A stretch of DNA of 5,671 nucleotides from Christiangramia sp. (GTDB taxonomy: Bacteria > Bacteroidota > Bacteroidia > Flavobacteriales > Flavobacteriaceae): contig JAGXII010000001.1 of assembly GCA_024635735.1 (NCBI GenBank), positions 1 to 5,671 on the forward strand, in the 5' to 3' direction. A model generated the notes under the pieces. The model did no database searches, was not told where the DNA came from, and saw only the letters and a program-made list of their open reading frames with translations. The position numbers and the translations under genes are program-made. Below, piece by piece: positions 1 through 5,671 of the stretch (the first letter of the stretch is position 1; each line of letters begins with the position of its first letter).

Positions 1-547
1 CAATATCTCCGGCATCCCTGCCCATAACCTCGATTAGGAAAAGTCGGTTATGCGAACTCGCCGTATCACGTATCTTATCGATAGCTTCTACCACCGTGTT
101 TAAAGCTGTATCATAACCCAGTGTATAATCGGTACCATTAATGTCATTATCAATGGTAGCCGGAATCCCAACAATGGGAAAATCAAACTCCTGGCTAAAT
201 AGCAGTCCACCGGTAAAAGTACCGTCACCTCCAATTACTACCAGTGCATCCACAGCATTGGCAATAAGATTATCGTAGGCTTTTTTTCTACCTTCCTTAG
301 TTTTAAACTCTTTGGAACGGGTGGATTTTAGAAAAGTTCCTCCCTTATTAATGATATTTCTAACCGAGCGGGCATCGAGTTTTTCAAAATCGGCTTCTAT
401 AAGCCCCTGATAACCCCTGTAAATACCGGTACATTCTAATTTATAGTACGAACAGGCACGAACCACTGCTCTTATGGCAGCATTCATTCCCGGAGCATCT
501 CCTCCGGAGGTTAGTATTGCGATGTTTTTAATTTCTTTTTTGGCCAT
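1..547 (-). CDS. pfkA: ATP-dependent 6-phosphofructokinase, 5' part (C-terminus beyond left edge)
   Basis: Cytoplasmic glycolytic enzyme that phosphorylates fructose-6-phosphate to fructose-1,6-bisphosphate using ATP. I translated the minus strand from the ATG at 545-547 and the frame stays open to base 1, giving 182 residues of a family that usually has about 320-330. Visible motifs are the nucleotide-binding GGDAPGMNA (residues 15-23), GGDGT (106-110), the catalytic TIDND (131-135, with D133 matching the E. coli catalytic base) and the substrate-binding MGR (175-177). The glycine after GGD at residue 109 is typical of ATP-using enzymes; PPi-dependent relatives usually have aspartate there. 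The start is well placed because the family's beta-strand/GGDAPG block begins about ten residues in. A short GAGG lies only two bases before the ATG, too close to be a good Shine-Dalgarno site. It follows the amylase operon on the same strand, but a terminator separates them, so independent transcription is likely. No defects are visible. Confidence 0.96.
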   Translation of the reverse strand, partial: MAKKEIKNIAILTSGGDAPGMNAAIRAVVRACSYYKLECTGIYRGYQGLIEADFEKLDARSVRNIINKGGTFLKSTRSKEFKTKEGRKKAYDNLIANAVDALVVIGGDGTFTGGLLFSQEFDFPIVGIPATIDNDINGTDYTLGYDTALNTVVEAIDKIRDTASSHNRLFLIEVMGRDAGDI

Positions 548-552
548 TGCCT

Positions 553-560
553 CAAAACTA
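553..560 (-). promoter_or_regulatory. possible Bacteroidota -7 element for pfkA
   Basis: On the minus strand these bases read TAGTTTTG, an exact fit to the Bacteroidota -7 consensus TAnnTTTG, ending five bases before the pfkA ATG. A promoter here would start transcription at or just inside the start codon, giving a leaderless message. I see no clear TTG at the -33 position. The motif is short and the region AT-rich, so a chance match is quite possible. Confidence 0.22.
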
Positions 561-595
561 TTCTATTTAAGAACGATAACCTAATTTCGGGAAAA

Positions 596-610
596 TCTCA
601 AACGTTTTCG
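596..610 (-). promoter_or_regulatory. candidate LacI-family operator upstream of pfkA
   Basis: The minus strand reads CGAAAACGTTTGAGA, containing the perfect 8-base palindrome AAACGTTT (600-607) centred on CG. LacI/GalR-family operators commonly have such a CG-centred core, and maltose loci of flavobacteria often carry a LacI-type regulator. It lies about 50 bases upstream of the pfkA start. A related sequence occurs at 4034-4048. Binding is inference; no regulator gene is in the window. Confidence 0.3.
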
Positions 611-623
611 GTTAATAAGTAAT

Positions 624-650
624 AAAAAAAGCCGCAATAAAGCGGCTTTT
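624..650 (-). terminator. intrinsic terminator of the GH65-GH13-GH13 operon
   Basis: Read on the minus strand, a perfect nine-base-pair stem (AAAAGCCGC pairing with GCGGCTTTT, at 642-650 and 627-635) closes a six-base loop and runs into seven consecutive T's (630-624). It begins 21 bases after the stop codon of the lipoprotein amylase. The five-base-pair GC core with A/T flanks and U-tract is a textbook rho-independent terminator. The plus-strand T-run is only four bases, so the minus-strand direction is preferred. It separates the amylase operon from pfkA. Confidence 0.9.
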
Positions 651-671
651 CATAAAATTTTAGCAGTTTAA

Positions 672-2114
672 TTATCTATTTATCAAAATTTTGTATTCCC
701 AGGCTCCAAAGTCCATTTTTTGCTCCGGTGTAATTTTGAGCGTAGAATCCTTCAAAAAATCTTTAAATTCTCCATTTATATCCACAGAAAATTTAATTGA
801 CGCATCTGTCATGTTTGCGATATAAATTACCTCATTACCAAATGCTTCTCTTTTAAAAGCGAGAATCTTCTTTTGATCTGAAGTATTCAGCGGGGTATAG
901 GACGCTGCTTCTTTACCTCCATCTAAAGCGGGATTCGAGTTTTTGAGCTCTCCCATTTTCACTAAAAGAGGATAAACTTTTCCTTTGGTTTTTGGGATGG
1001 TATCCTTTTCGAAGAACTTCAGTCTTTTATCCATATTGTATTCCTGCCCTGAATAGATTAATGGCATTCCCGGAAGCGTATAAGTCATCGCCAGCATTGT
1101 TTCTGAAGCATCACCCATTCGCTCCTTAACAGTGCCACTCCATGAGTTTTCATCGTGATTAGTCACAAAATTCATCAGGATATCATCCTCTTCATAAGTA
1201 CTGTCCACCTTCTTCATATAATTGTCCCAATCCTTAGCCGTGGCTTTTCCCTGTGCGATATTATTCATAATATGATGGCCTTCCCAGTTATATCCCATAT
1301 CAAATGCATTCTCAAACAGATCACGGTCTTCAGATTCTGCCAGCATAAATAGCGGTTTAATCTGCTCCAGGTCGGCTACCGTATTTTCCCAGAAATCTGT
1401 TGGAACATTACCGGCGACATCACATCTGAAACCATCAATATTATGTTCAGATACCCAGAATTTCATTTCAGCTTTCATTGCTTTTCGTAATTCAGGATTA
1501 TCGTAATTAAGATCAGCTACGTCTGTCCAGCCCCATGGTTCTCCTGTTTCGGGATTAAGTGGGTCTATTGGTTCTCCCTTTTCATTCTTAGTATAATAAT
1601 CAGGATGTTCGGTTAGCCAATAGTGATCCCAACCCGTATGGTTAGCCACCCAATCCATAATTACATAAATCCCGTTATCATGAGCGGTCTCAATTAAATT
1701 ATCAAAATCTTCCATTGTCCCGTAATCTTCATTTACGGCTGTATAATCTGAAATTGCATAATAACTACCAAGGTATTTTTTACGCTCTTCGGGATCGGTT
1801 ATATCCTCAATATCCTTATCTGCCGTGGCTTTTCGGTTTTTCATGGAAATAGGATAAACCGGCATTAACCAGATAATCTTTACTCCCAGTTCTTTAAGTT
1901 GTGGAATATCCTTGGTGAAAGCCGCGAAAGTGCCTTCAGGGGAATACTGACGGATATTGGCTTCATAAATCACCGCAGATTCCAGTACATTGTCATTAAT
2001 TGGAGATATACTCAGACTGTCCTGCGTTGTTTCCTGCAGATGATCATCTTTTGAATCGTTCTTACACGATCCAAGCAAACCAATTATAAGAAATAGAAAA
2101 ATCAGTTTTTTCAT
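672..2114 (-). CDS. GH13 alpha-amylase, predicted outer-membrane or surface lipoprotein
   Basis: A 480-residue endo-type alpha-glucanase candidate acting on alpha-1,4 links of starch or maltodextrin. Residues 1-16 are a lipoprotein signal (MKKL, hydrophobic core, lipobox LGSC) with Cys17 as the lipidated residue. It is followed by a charged KNDSKDD stretch resembling the acidic signal that sends Bacteroidota lipoproteins to the surface. The TIM barrel carries all four conserved GH13 regions: DWVANH (154-159), GFRCD with nucleophile D232, LAE with acid/base E260, and NHD with D321. The beta-sandwich C-domain fills about residues 400-480. There is no starch-binding module, so it is shorter than Bacteroides SusG although it may play the same role. 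A charged 19-residue segment (96-114) sits in an early barrel loop. The start follows the upstream gene by 26 bases, with an A/T-rich leader and no Shine-Dalgarno, and the terminator comes just after the stop. The GH13 fold and catalytic competence are near certain; exact specificity is not. Confidence 0.93.
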   Translation of the reverse strand: MKKLIFLFLIIGLLGSCKNDSKDDHLQETTQDSLSISPINDNVLESAVIYEANIRQYSPEGTFAAFTKDIPQLKELGVKIIWLMPVYPISMKNRKATADKDIEDITDPEERKKYLGSYYAISDYTAVNEDYGTMEDFDNLIETAHDNGIYVIMDWVANHTGWDHYWLTEHPDYYTKNEKGEPIDPLNPETGEPWGWTDVADLNYDNPELRKAMKAEMKFWVSEHNIDGFRCDVAGNVPTDFWENTVADLEQIKPLFMLAESEDRDLFENAFDMGYNWEGHHIMNNIAQGKATAKDWDNYMKKVDSTYEEDDILMNFVTNHDENSWSGTVKERMGDASETMLAMTYTLPGMPLIYSGQEYNMDKRLKFFEKDTIPKTKGKVYPLLVKMGELKNSNPALDGGKEAASYTPLNTSDQKKILAFKREAFGNEVIYIANMTDASIKFSVDINGEFKDFLKDSTLKITPEQKMDFGAWEYKILINR

Positions 2115-2140
2115 AATTTAAGTTTTAGTTGAAAATATTC

Positions 2141-3976
2141 TTATTGTAATTCTATAAGCATCGATTTTTTACCCGGGACGTTAAGGATTTTTTCTAGTTT
2201 TAGTTTTGTCTCTGAAATAATTTCAGTCCCGGAACTATGGCCCTTTAAGCCTTCAGCATATTTTGAAAGATCCAGCTGCTGCTTCTCCGGATTGTTATTG
2301 ATCACTATCATGATCCTTTCCGCATCGTTATACCTAAAATAAACATATACGTTATTTTCAGGTAAATACTGGAGCAATTTTCCGAAGTGAAGAGCTTTAT
2401 GATCTTTGCGATAATTCAGTAGCTTTTTGGTAAACGAATGATATGCTTCCTGAGTCGAATCCCGACCTTCCGCTGTAAAAGCCGAAGCTTTATCTGTTGC
2501 CCATCCGCCTGGAAAATCTCTTCTTATGTCTCCATCACCTTTGCCTTTATCACCACGCATTCCAATTTCACTTCCATAATATAATTGTGGAATCCCCCGT
2601 GTTGTTAATATTAGGGTCATTGCCAGCTTATATTTATCCAGGTCTCCATCGTAAATTTCATTGAACCTGCCAGTATCATGATTTTCAATAAAAACAAGAA
2701 GATTATTAATATCAGGATATAAAAAATCATTCACGAAATTATTATAGGCTTTTATCATTCCATGGTCCCATGAAGCCTCATTTTCGTTGAACATGGTGCC
2801 AATAGCATCATGAAGCGTAAAGTCCATTACCGAAGGCAAATGAGAATTGTAGCTTTGTATAGCACCAATTTCACTATCCTTCTGCCAGTAGGAGATTTGC
2901 GCCTGATCATGCATCCATACTTCACCTACAATATTGAATTTTGGATACTCATCCATAATAGCCTTGGTCCATTTTGCAATTCCTTCCTTATCATTATATG
3001 AATAGGTGTCTACACGAAAACCATCCAGTCCCGCGTATTCTATCCACCAGATCGCATTTTGAATAAGATAATTTAATACCAGTGGATTGCTCTGGTTAAG
3101 ATCTGGCATCGTCCTGGTAAACCAGCCGTCTACGCAATATTTAAAATCTCTTTGAGATCCATGTGGATCATATTGGGTGGTCATGCGATAATTTGAATTC
3201 TCATATCCCGGAAACTGATGTATCCAGTCGTAAGTTGGCAGGTCTTTAATCATCCAGTGTTCAGCGCCCCAGTGATTGGTCACATAATCCATAACCAGCT
3301 TCATATCCCTTTTATGCATTTCATGCGCCAGCCTGCGGTAATCTTCATTTGTACCGTATCGCGGATCTATATTATACACATCACTCTGGGCATAGGTGTG
3401 ATATGAATACGCCGGATCATCATCTTCAAGCAACGGCGTGCTCCATAATGCCGTAATTCCAAGGTCTTCCAGATAATCCAGGTGGTCTATGACTCCCTGG
3501 AGATCACCGCCATGTCTTCCTCCCTGTTCACCTCGGTTTACCTTCTCTTTCATTTTAGAATTTGAATCATTACCAGGATTCCCGTTGGCAAATCTATCAG
3601 GCATGATAAGATACATAGCATCAGAAGCATCAAAGCCCTCACGTTCAGCCGAAGCTGGTTCCCTTTCTTTCAATTCATACTTTTTGGTGAAAGAATTTTC
3701 TTCAGATTTAAATGAAAATGTGTACTCGCCAGATTTAAGTTCACCAGAATTAATGGTGACAAATAAATAATTGGGGTTTTCAGTTCTCCTTATATTTTTA
3801 ATAACCAAAGGATCCTGCGCCTCAACATCAAATTTGGCAATATTATCACCGTACATCATTATCTGAAGTTCATTCAGTTGCATATCACTCCACCAGAATG
3901 GTGGTTCAATCTTATCGATTTGGGCAAATGCATTGGAACTCATAATTAAAGAAAGAAGGTAAATTAGTCTTTTCAT
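2141..3976 (-). CDS. secreted GH13 neopullulanase / cyclomaltodextrinase-like enzyme (SusA-type)
   Basis: A 611-residue alpha-glucan hydrolase expected to cut maltodextrins, cyclodextrins or pullulan into maltose, panose-type sugars and glucose. A Sec signal peptide (residues 1-18, cleavage likely after AFA) without a lipobox cysteine suggests the periplasm. Residues 20 to about 105 form the cyclomaltodextrinase N-terminal domain, recognised by its PPFWW...LQIMMYG pattern. The TIM barrel (about 115-520) has every conserved GH13 region: DYVTNH (230-235), the region-V motif MPDLN (290-294), GFRVD with nucleophile D323, GEVW with acid/base E352, and ENHD with D434. About 525-611 is the C-terminal beta-sandwich domain. 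Length and layout match Bacteroides SusA (about 617 residues). It follows the GH65 gene by 59 bases and precedes the lipoprotein amylase by 26, so co-transcription is likely. MPDLN is the motif of GH13 members intermediate between oligo-1,6-glucosidases and neopullulanases, so product specificity is uncertain. Confidence 0.93.
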   Translation of the reverse strand: MKRLIYLLSLIMSSNAFAQIDKIEPPFWWSDMQLNELQIMMYGDNIAKFDVEAQDPLVIKNIRRTENPNYLFVTINSGELKSGEYTFSFKSEENSFTKKYELKEREPASAEREGFDASDAMYLIMPDRFANGNPGNDSNSKMKEKVNRGEQGGRHGGDLQGVIDHLDYLEDLGITALWSTPLLEDDDPAYSYHTYAQSDVYNIDPRYGTNEDYRRLAHEMHKRDMKLVMDYVTNHWGAEHWMIKDLPTYDWIHQFPGYENSNYRMTTQYDPHGSQRDFKYCVDGWFTRTMPDLNQSNPLVLNYLIQNAIWWIEYAGLDGFRVDTYSYNDKEGIAKWTKAIMDEYPKFNIVGEVWMHDQAQISYWQKDSEIGAIQSYNSHLPSVMDFTLHDAIGTMFNENEASWDHGMIKAYNNFVNDFLYPDINNLLVFIENHDTGRFNEIYDGDLDKYKLAMTLILTTRGIPQLYYGSEIGMRGDKGKGDGDIRRDFPGGWATDKASAFTAEGRDSTQEAYHSFTKKLLNYRKDHKALHFGKLLQYLPENNVYVYFRYNDAERIMIVINNNPEKQQLDLSKYAEGLKGHSSGTEIISETKLKLEKILNVPGKKSMLIELQ

Positions 3977-3991
3977 TTTTTGAGATTAAAG

Positions 3992-4023
3992 AAAAAAGCT
4001 ACTCTTAAAAGAATAGCTATTTT
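3992..4023 (-). terminator. weak hairpin with U-tract between GH65 and GH13 genes
   Basis: On the minus strand an imperfect stem pairs AGCTA (4018-4014) with TAGCT (4001-3997). It continues past one A-C mismatch into TCT/AGA and is followed by six T's (3997-3992). It lies 13 bases after the GH65 stop and 15 bases before the next ATG. Few GC pairs make it a poor terminator. A partial terminator, or an RNA-processing or 3'-end stabilising element that sets the ratio of phosphorylase to amylase message, is possible. Confidence 0.38.
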
Positions 4024-4033
4024 ATTACATATT

Positions 4034-4048
4034 ATTTAAACGCTTACA
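4034..4048 (-). promoter_or_regulatory. candidate LacI-family operator overlapping the GH65 stop codon
   Basis: The minus strand reads TGTAAGCGTTTAAAT. Its first 14 bases fit the catabolite-responsive (cre) LacI/GalR-family consensus TGWAANCGNTNWCA at all but one fixed position. Aligned with 596-610 it gives the shared pattern YGWAARCGTTTRARW. It lies about 58 bases upstream of the neopullulanase-like gene. Half of it encodes the last GH65 residues and the stop, so part of the match is constrained by coding. CcpA itself is not expected in Bacteroidota; another LacI-type protein would have to bind. Confidence 0.25.
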
Positions 4049-5671
4049 GGATGGTTTGGCTCCACTAAAAGCTTCTTTCCTTTCACGAAAATTTCAATGG
4101 AATGAGTTCCTTCCAGTGTAAAATTTGTTTTTTCTGAAGATACATTCACTTTGAGTATCCTGTCTCTAAAGTTAACTTTGAAAGAATATGCCTCCCATTG
4201 CTCAGGGATTTGAGGGTTAAATGAAAGTTGATCATTTTCCACTCTCATTCCGCCAAAGCCTTCAACAATACTCATCCATGTTCCGGCCATACTGGTGATA
4301 TGGCAACCCTGTTCCACTTCGTTATTATAATCATCGAGATCCAGCCTGGAAGTTCTTAAATAGAAATTATAAGCCTGCTCCATTCTTCCGAGCAGTGCAG
4401 CCTGGATACTGTGAACACATGGAGAAAGCGAAGATTCATGTACCGTTAAGGGTTCATAAAAATCAAAATGCTTCTCCAGCTGATCTTTAGTAAAATGATC
4501 TTCAAAGAAATAGAATCCCTGTAAAACATCGGCTTGCTTGATATAACAGGACCTTAAAATTCTATCCCAGCTCCATTTCTGGTTGATGGGTCTTTGCTTT
4601 TTATCCAGCTCTGCGACCGGCACAATTTCCTTATCAAGAAAACCGTCCTGTTGCAGATACACCCCATATTCCTCACAGTATGGAAAGTACATATTATCTG
4701 CTACTTCTTTCCAGTTGGCAAGTTCGCCTTCGTTAACAGAAGTCAATCCCATCACTCTATTGTAATCATCGCGATAACCATCCTTTACCTTATCTATCAT
4801 TTCCATGCAATACTCAATACACCATTTTGCGATATAGTTGGTATACCAGTTATTATGGACATTATTTTCGTACTCATTAGGACCGGTAACCCCAAGGATA
4901 ACATACTTATTTTTCTGTTTACTGAAATTAGCACGCTGCTGCCAGAATCTGGCGATTGCTATCATCACTTCAAGGCCTTTTTCAGGAATATAAGTGAAGT
5001 CTCCGGTAAATCTTACATAGTTATAAATTGCAAATACCATAGCTCCATTACGATGAATCTCCTCAAAGGTGATTTCCCATTCGTTATGGCTTTCCTCTCC
5101 ATTCATTGTTACCATAGGATAAAGTGCGGCACCATTTGAGAAACCTAATTTGGTTGCGTTTTCCTTGGCCTTTTCCAGATGGTTATATCTATAAGTCAAT
5201 AATTTCCTGGCTACTTTTTGATCTTTGGTAGCCATATAAAAAGGAATACAATAAGCCTCAGTATCCCAGTAGGTACTACCGCCATACTTTTCACCGGTGA
5301 AGCCTTTTGGTCCAATATTTAGTCTTTCATCCTTTCCTAAATAGGTCTGATTCAACTGAAAAATATTAAAACGAATTCCCTGTTGAGCTTTTACATCTCC
5401 GGAAATCGTAATATCTGCCATTTCCCAGATTTTAGACCAGGCTTCTTTTTGCTCTTTTTTGAGCTGGTCGAAACCTTTTTTTACGGCCATATCCAGGACA
5501 GAATCCGCAGCCTGAATTAGCCCGGTTTCCTCATGATTCATATCCGTAACATAGCCTGCATATTTCACGATAGTAGCGGTTTCTCCTTTTTTCGCTTCTA
5601 AAGAATATTCAAAAGAAACTCTGTCTTCAGATGTTTTGATTTCCGGTGCAATGTCTAACTTAGAGTCATTC
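4036..5671 (-). CDS. GH65 glycoside phosphorylase, probable maltose phosphorylase (N-terminus beyond right edge)
   Basis: Phosphorolyses maltose with inorganic phosphate, giving beta-D-glucose-1-phosphate and glucose. The frame is open from 5670 down to the TAA at 4036-4038, giving 544 visible residues of a family usually near 750-770, so about 200 N-terminal residues are missing. The GTG at 5566-5568 is internal, because the coding sequence continues upstream of it without a stop. In visible numbering there is the end of the N-terminal beta-sandwich (to about 90), then the alpha/alpha-barrel with RFNIFQL (100-106), WDTE (135-138), GPNEY with general acid E266, KQAD (378-381), the phosphate-site segment HESSLSP (411-417) and MAGTW (461-465). 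A C-terminal beta-sheet domain runs from about 480. HNEWEITFE (195-203) corresponds to the loop that sets maltose specificity in Lactobacillus maltose phosphorylase. Trehalose, kojibiose or nigerose phosphorylase is less likely given the two amylases downstream. Whether it has a signal peptide cannot be seen; a cytoplasmic location is the family norm. Confidence 0.93.
   Translation of the reverse strand, partial: NDSKLDIAPEIKTSEDRVSFEYSLEAKKGETATIVKYAGYVTDMNHEETGLIQAADSVLDMAVKKGFDQLKKEQKEAWSKIWEMADITISGDVKAQQGIRFNIFQLNQTYLGKDERLNIGPKGFTGEKYGGSTYWDTEAYCIPFYMATKDQKVARKLLTYRYNHLEKAKENATKLGFSNGAALYPMVTMNGEESHNEWEITFEEIHRNGAMVFAIYNYVRFTGDFTYIPEKGLEVMIAIARFWQQRANFSKQKNKYVILGVTGPNEYENNVHNNWYTNYIAKWCIEYCMEMIDKVKDGYRDDYNRVMGLTSVNEGELANWKEVADNMYFPYCEEYGVYLQQDGFLDKEIVPVAELDKKQRPINQKWSWDRILRSCYIKQADVLQGFYFFEDHFTKDQLEKHFDFYEPLTVHESSLSPCVHSIQAALLGRMEQAYNFYLRTSRLDLDDYNNEVEQGCHITSMAGTWMSIVEGFGGMRVENDQLSFNPQIPEQWEAYSFKVNFRDRILKVNVSSEKTNFTLEGTHSIEIFVKGKKLLVEPNHPVSV

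Noticed and set aside
631..650. Terminator hairpin acting on the plus strand
   Set aside because: The plus strand has no gene ending here and only four T's after the stem; the minus strand has seven T's and a gene ending 21 bases before.
2115..2140. A promoter or separate regulatory site between the two GH13 genes
   Set aside because: The gap is only 26 bases, A/T-rich, and holds no TAnnTTTG element or hairpin; read-through from the upstream gene is the simplest reading.
3489..3770. A 93-codon plus-strand open frame, plus shorter ones at 1155-1352, 2810-3001, 3218-3406 and 4583-4765
   Set aside because: All are antisense to well-supported GH13 or GH65 coding sequence and show no domain or leader of their own.
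4594..5139. A 181-codon open frame on the plus strand, the longest on that strand
   Set aside because: It lies wholly antisense to the GH65 gene, whose translation shows family motifs throughout. The predicted protein has low-complexity I/F/H/L composition and no recognisable motif.
5566..5568. GTG as the start of the GH65 gene
   Set aside because: The same frame continues upstream for 34 more codons to the window edge without a stop, and a protein starting here would lack most of the GH65 N-terminal domain.

Overview
The window looks like a chromosomal piece of a Flavobacteriaceae-type member of the Bacteroidota. The case rests on four things. The coding sequence is moderately AT-rich. The two internal genes have A/T-rich leaders and no Shine-Dalgarno motif. 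There is a lipoprotein signal followed by a charged, acidic tether. The gene set is the kind found in flavobacterial maltose/starch loci. The genus cannot be fixed from the sequence alone.

All four protein genes lie on the minus strand, so the transcript reads from the right edge to the left. In that order they are: a GH65 phosphorylase, most likely maltose phosphorylase, with its N-terminus beyond the right edge (4036-5671); a secreted GH13 neopullulanase/cyclomaltodextrinase-type enzyme (2141-3976); a lipoprotein GH13 alpha-amylase (672-2114); and, after a clear intrinsic terminator (624-650), the 5' part of pfkA, ATP-dependent 6-phosphofructokinase (1-547), which runs off the left edge. 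The three carbohydrate genes are separated by 59 and 26 bases and look like one operon. pfkA probably has its own promoter.

The inferred pathway is as follows. The lipoprotein amylase cuts starch or maltodextrin, possibly at the cell surface. The GH13 enzyme with an ordinary signal peptide trims oligosaccharides, probably in the periplasm. The GH65 enzyme phosphorolyses maltose to beta-glucose-1-phosphate and glucose. A beta-phosphoglucomutase, not in this window but usual beside such genes, would feed glucose-6-phosphate into glycolysis, where PfkA acts.

The only gene-free stretches are 548-671, 2115-2140 and 3977-4035. The first and third hold the terminator, a weak hairpin and two similar CG-centred sites that could be LacI-family operators. 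I saw no mobile element, CRISPR array, tRNA or rRNA, and no convincing plus-strand gene. This is a well-understood type of catabolic locus. The best leads are the paired operator-like sites, the intergenic hairpin and the surface-export signature; I do not see a previously undescribed system.
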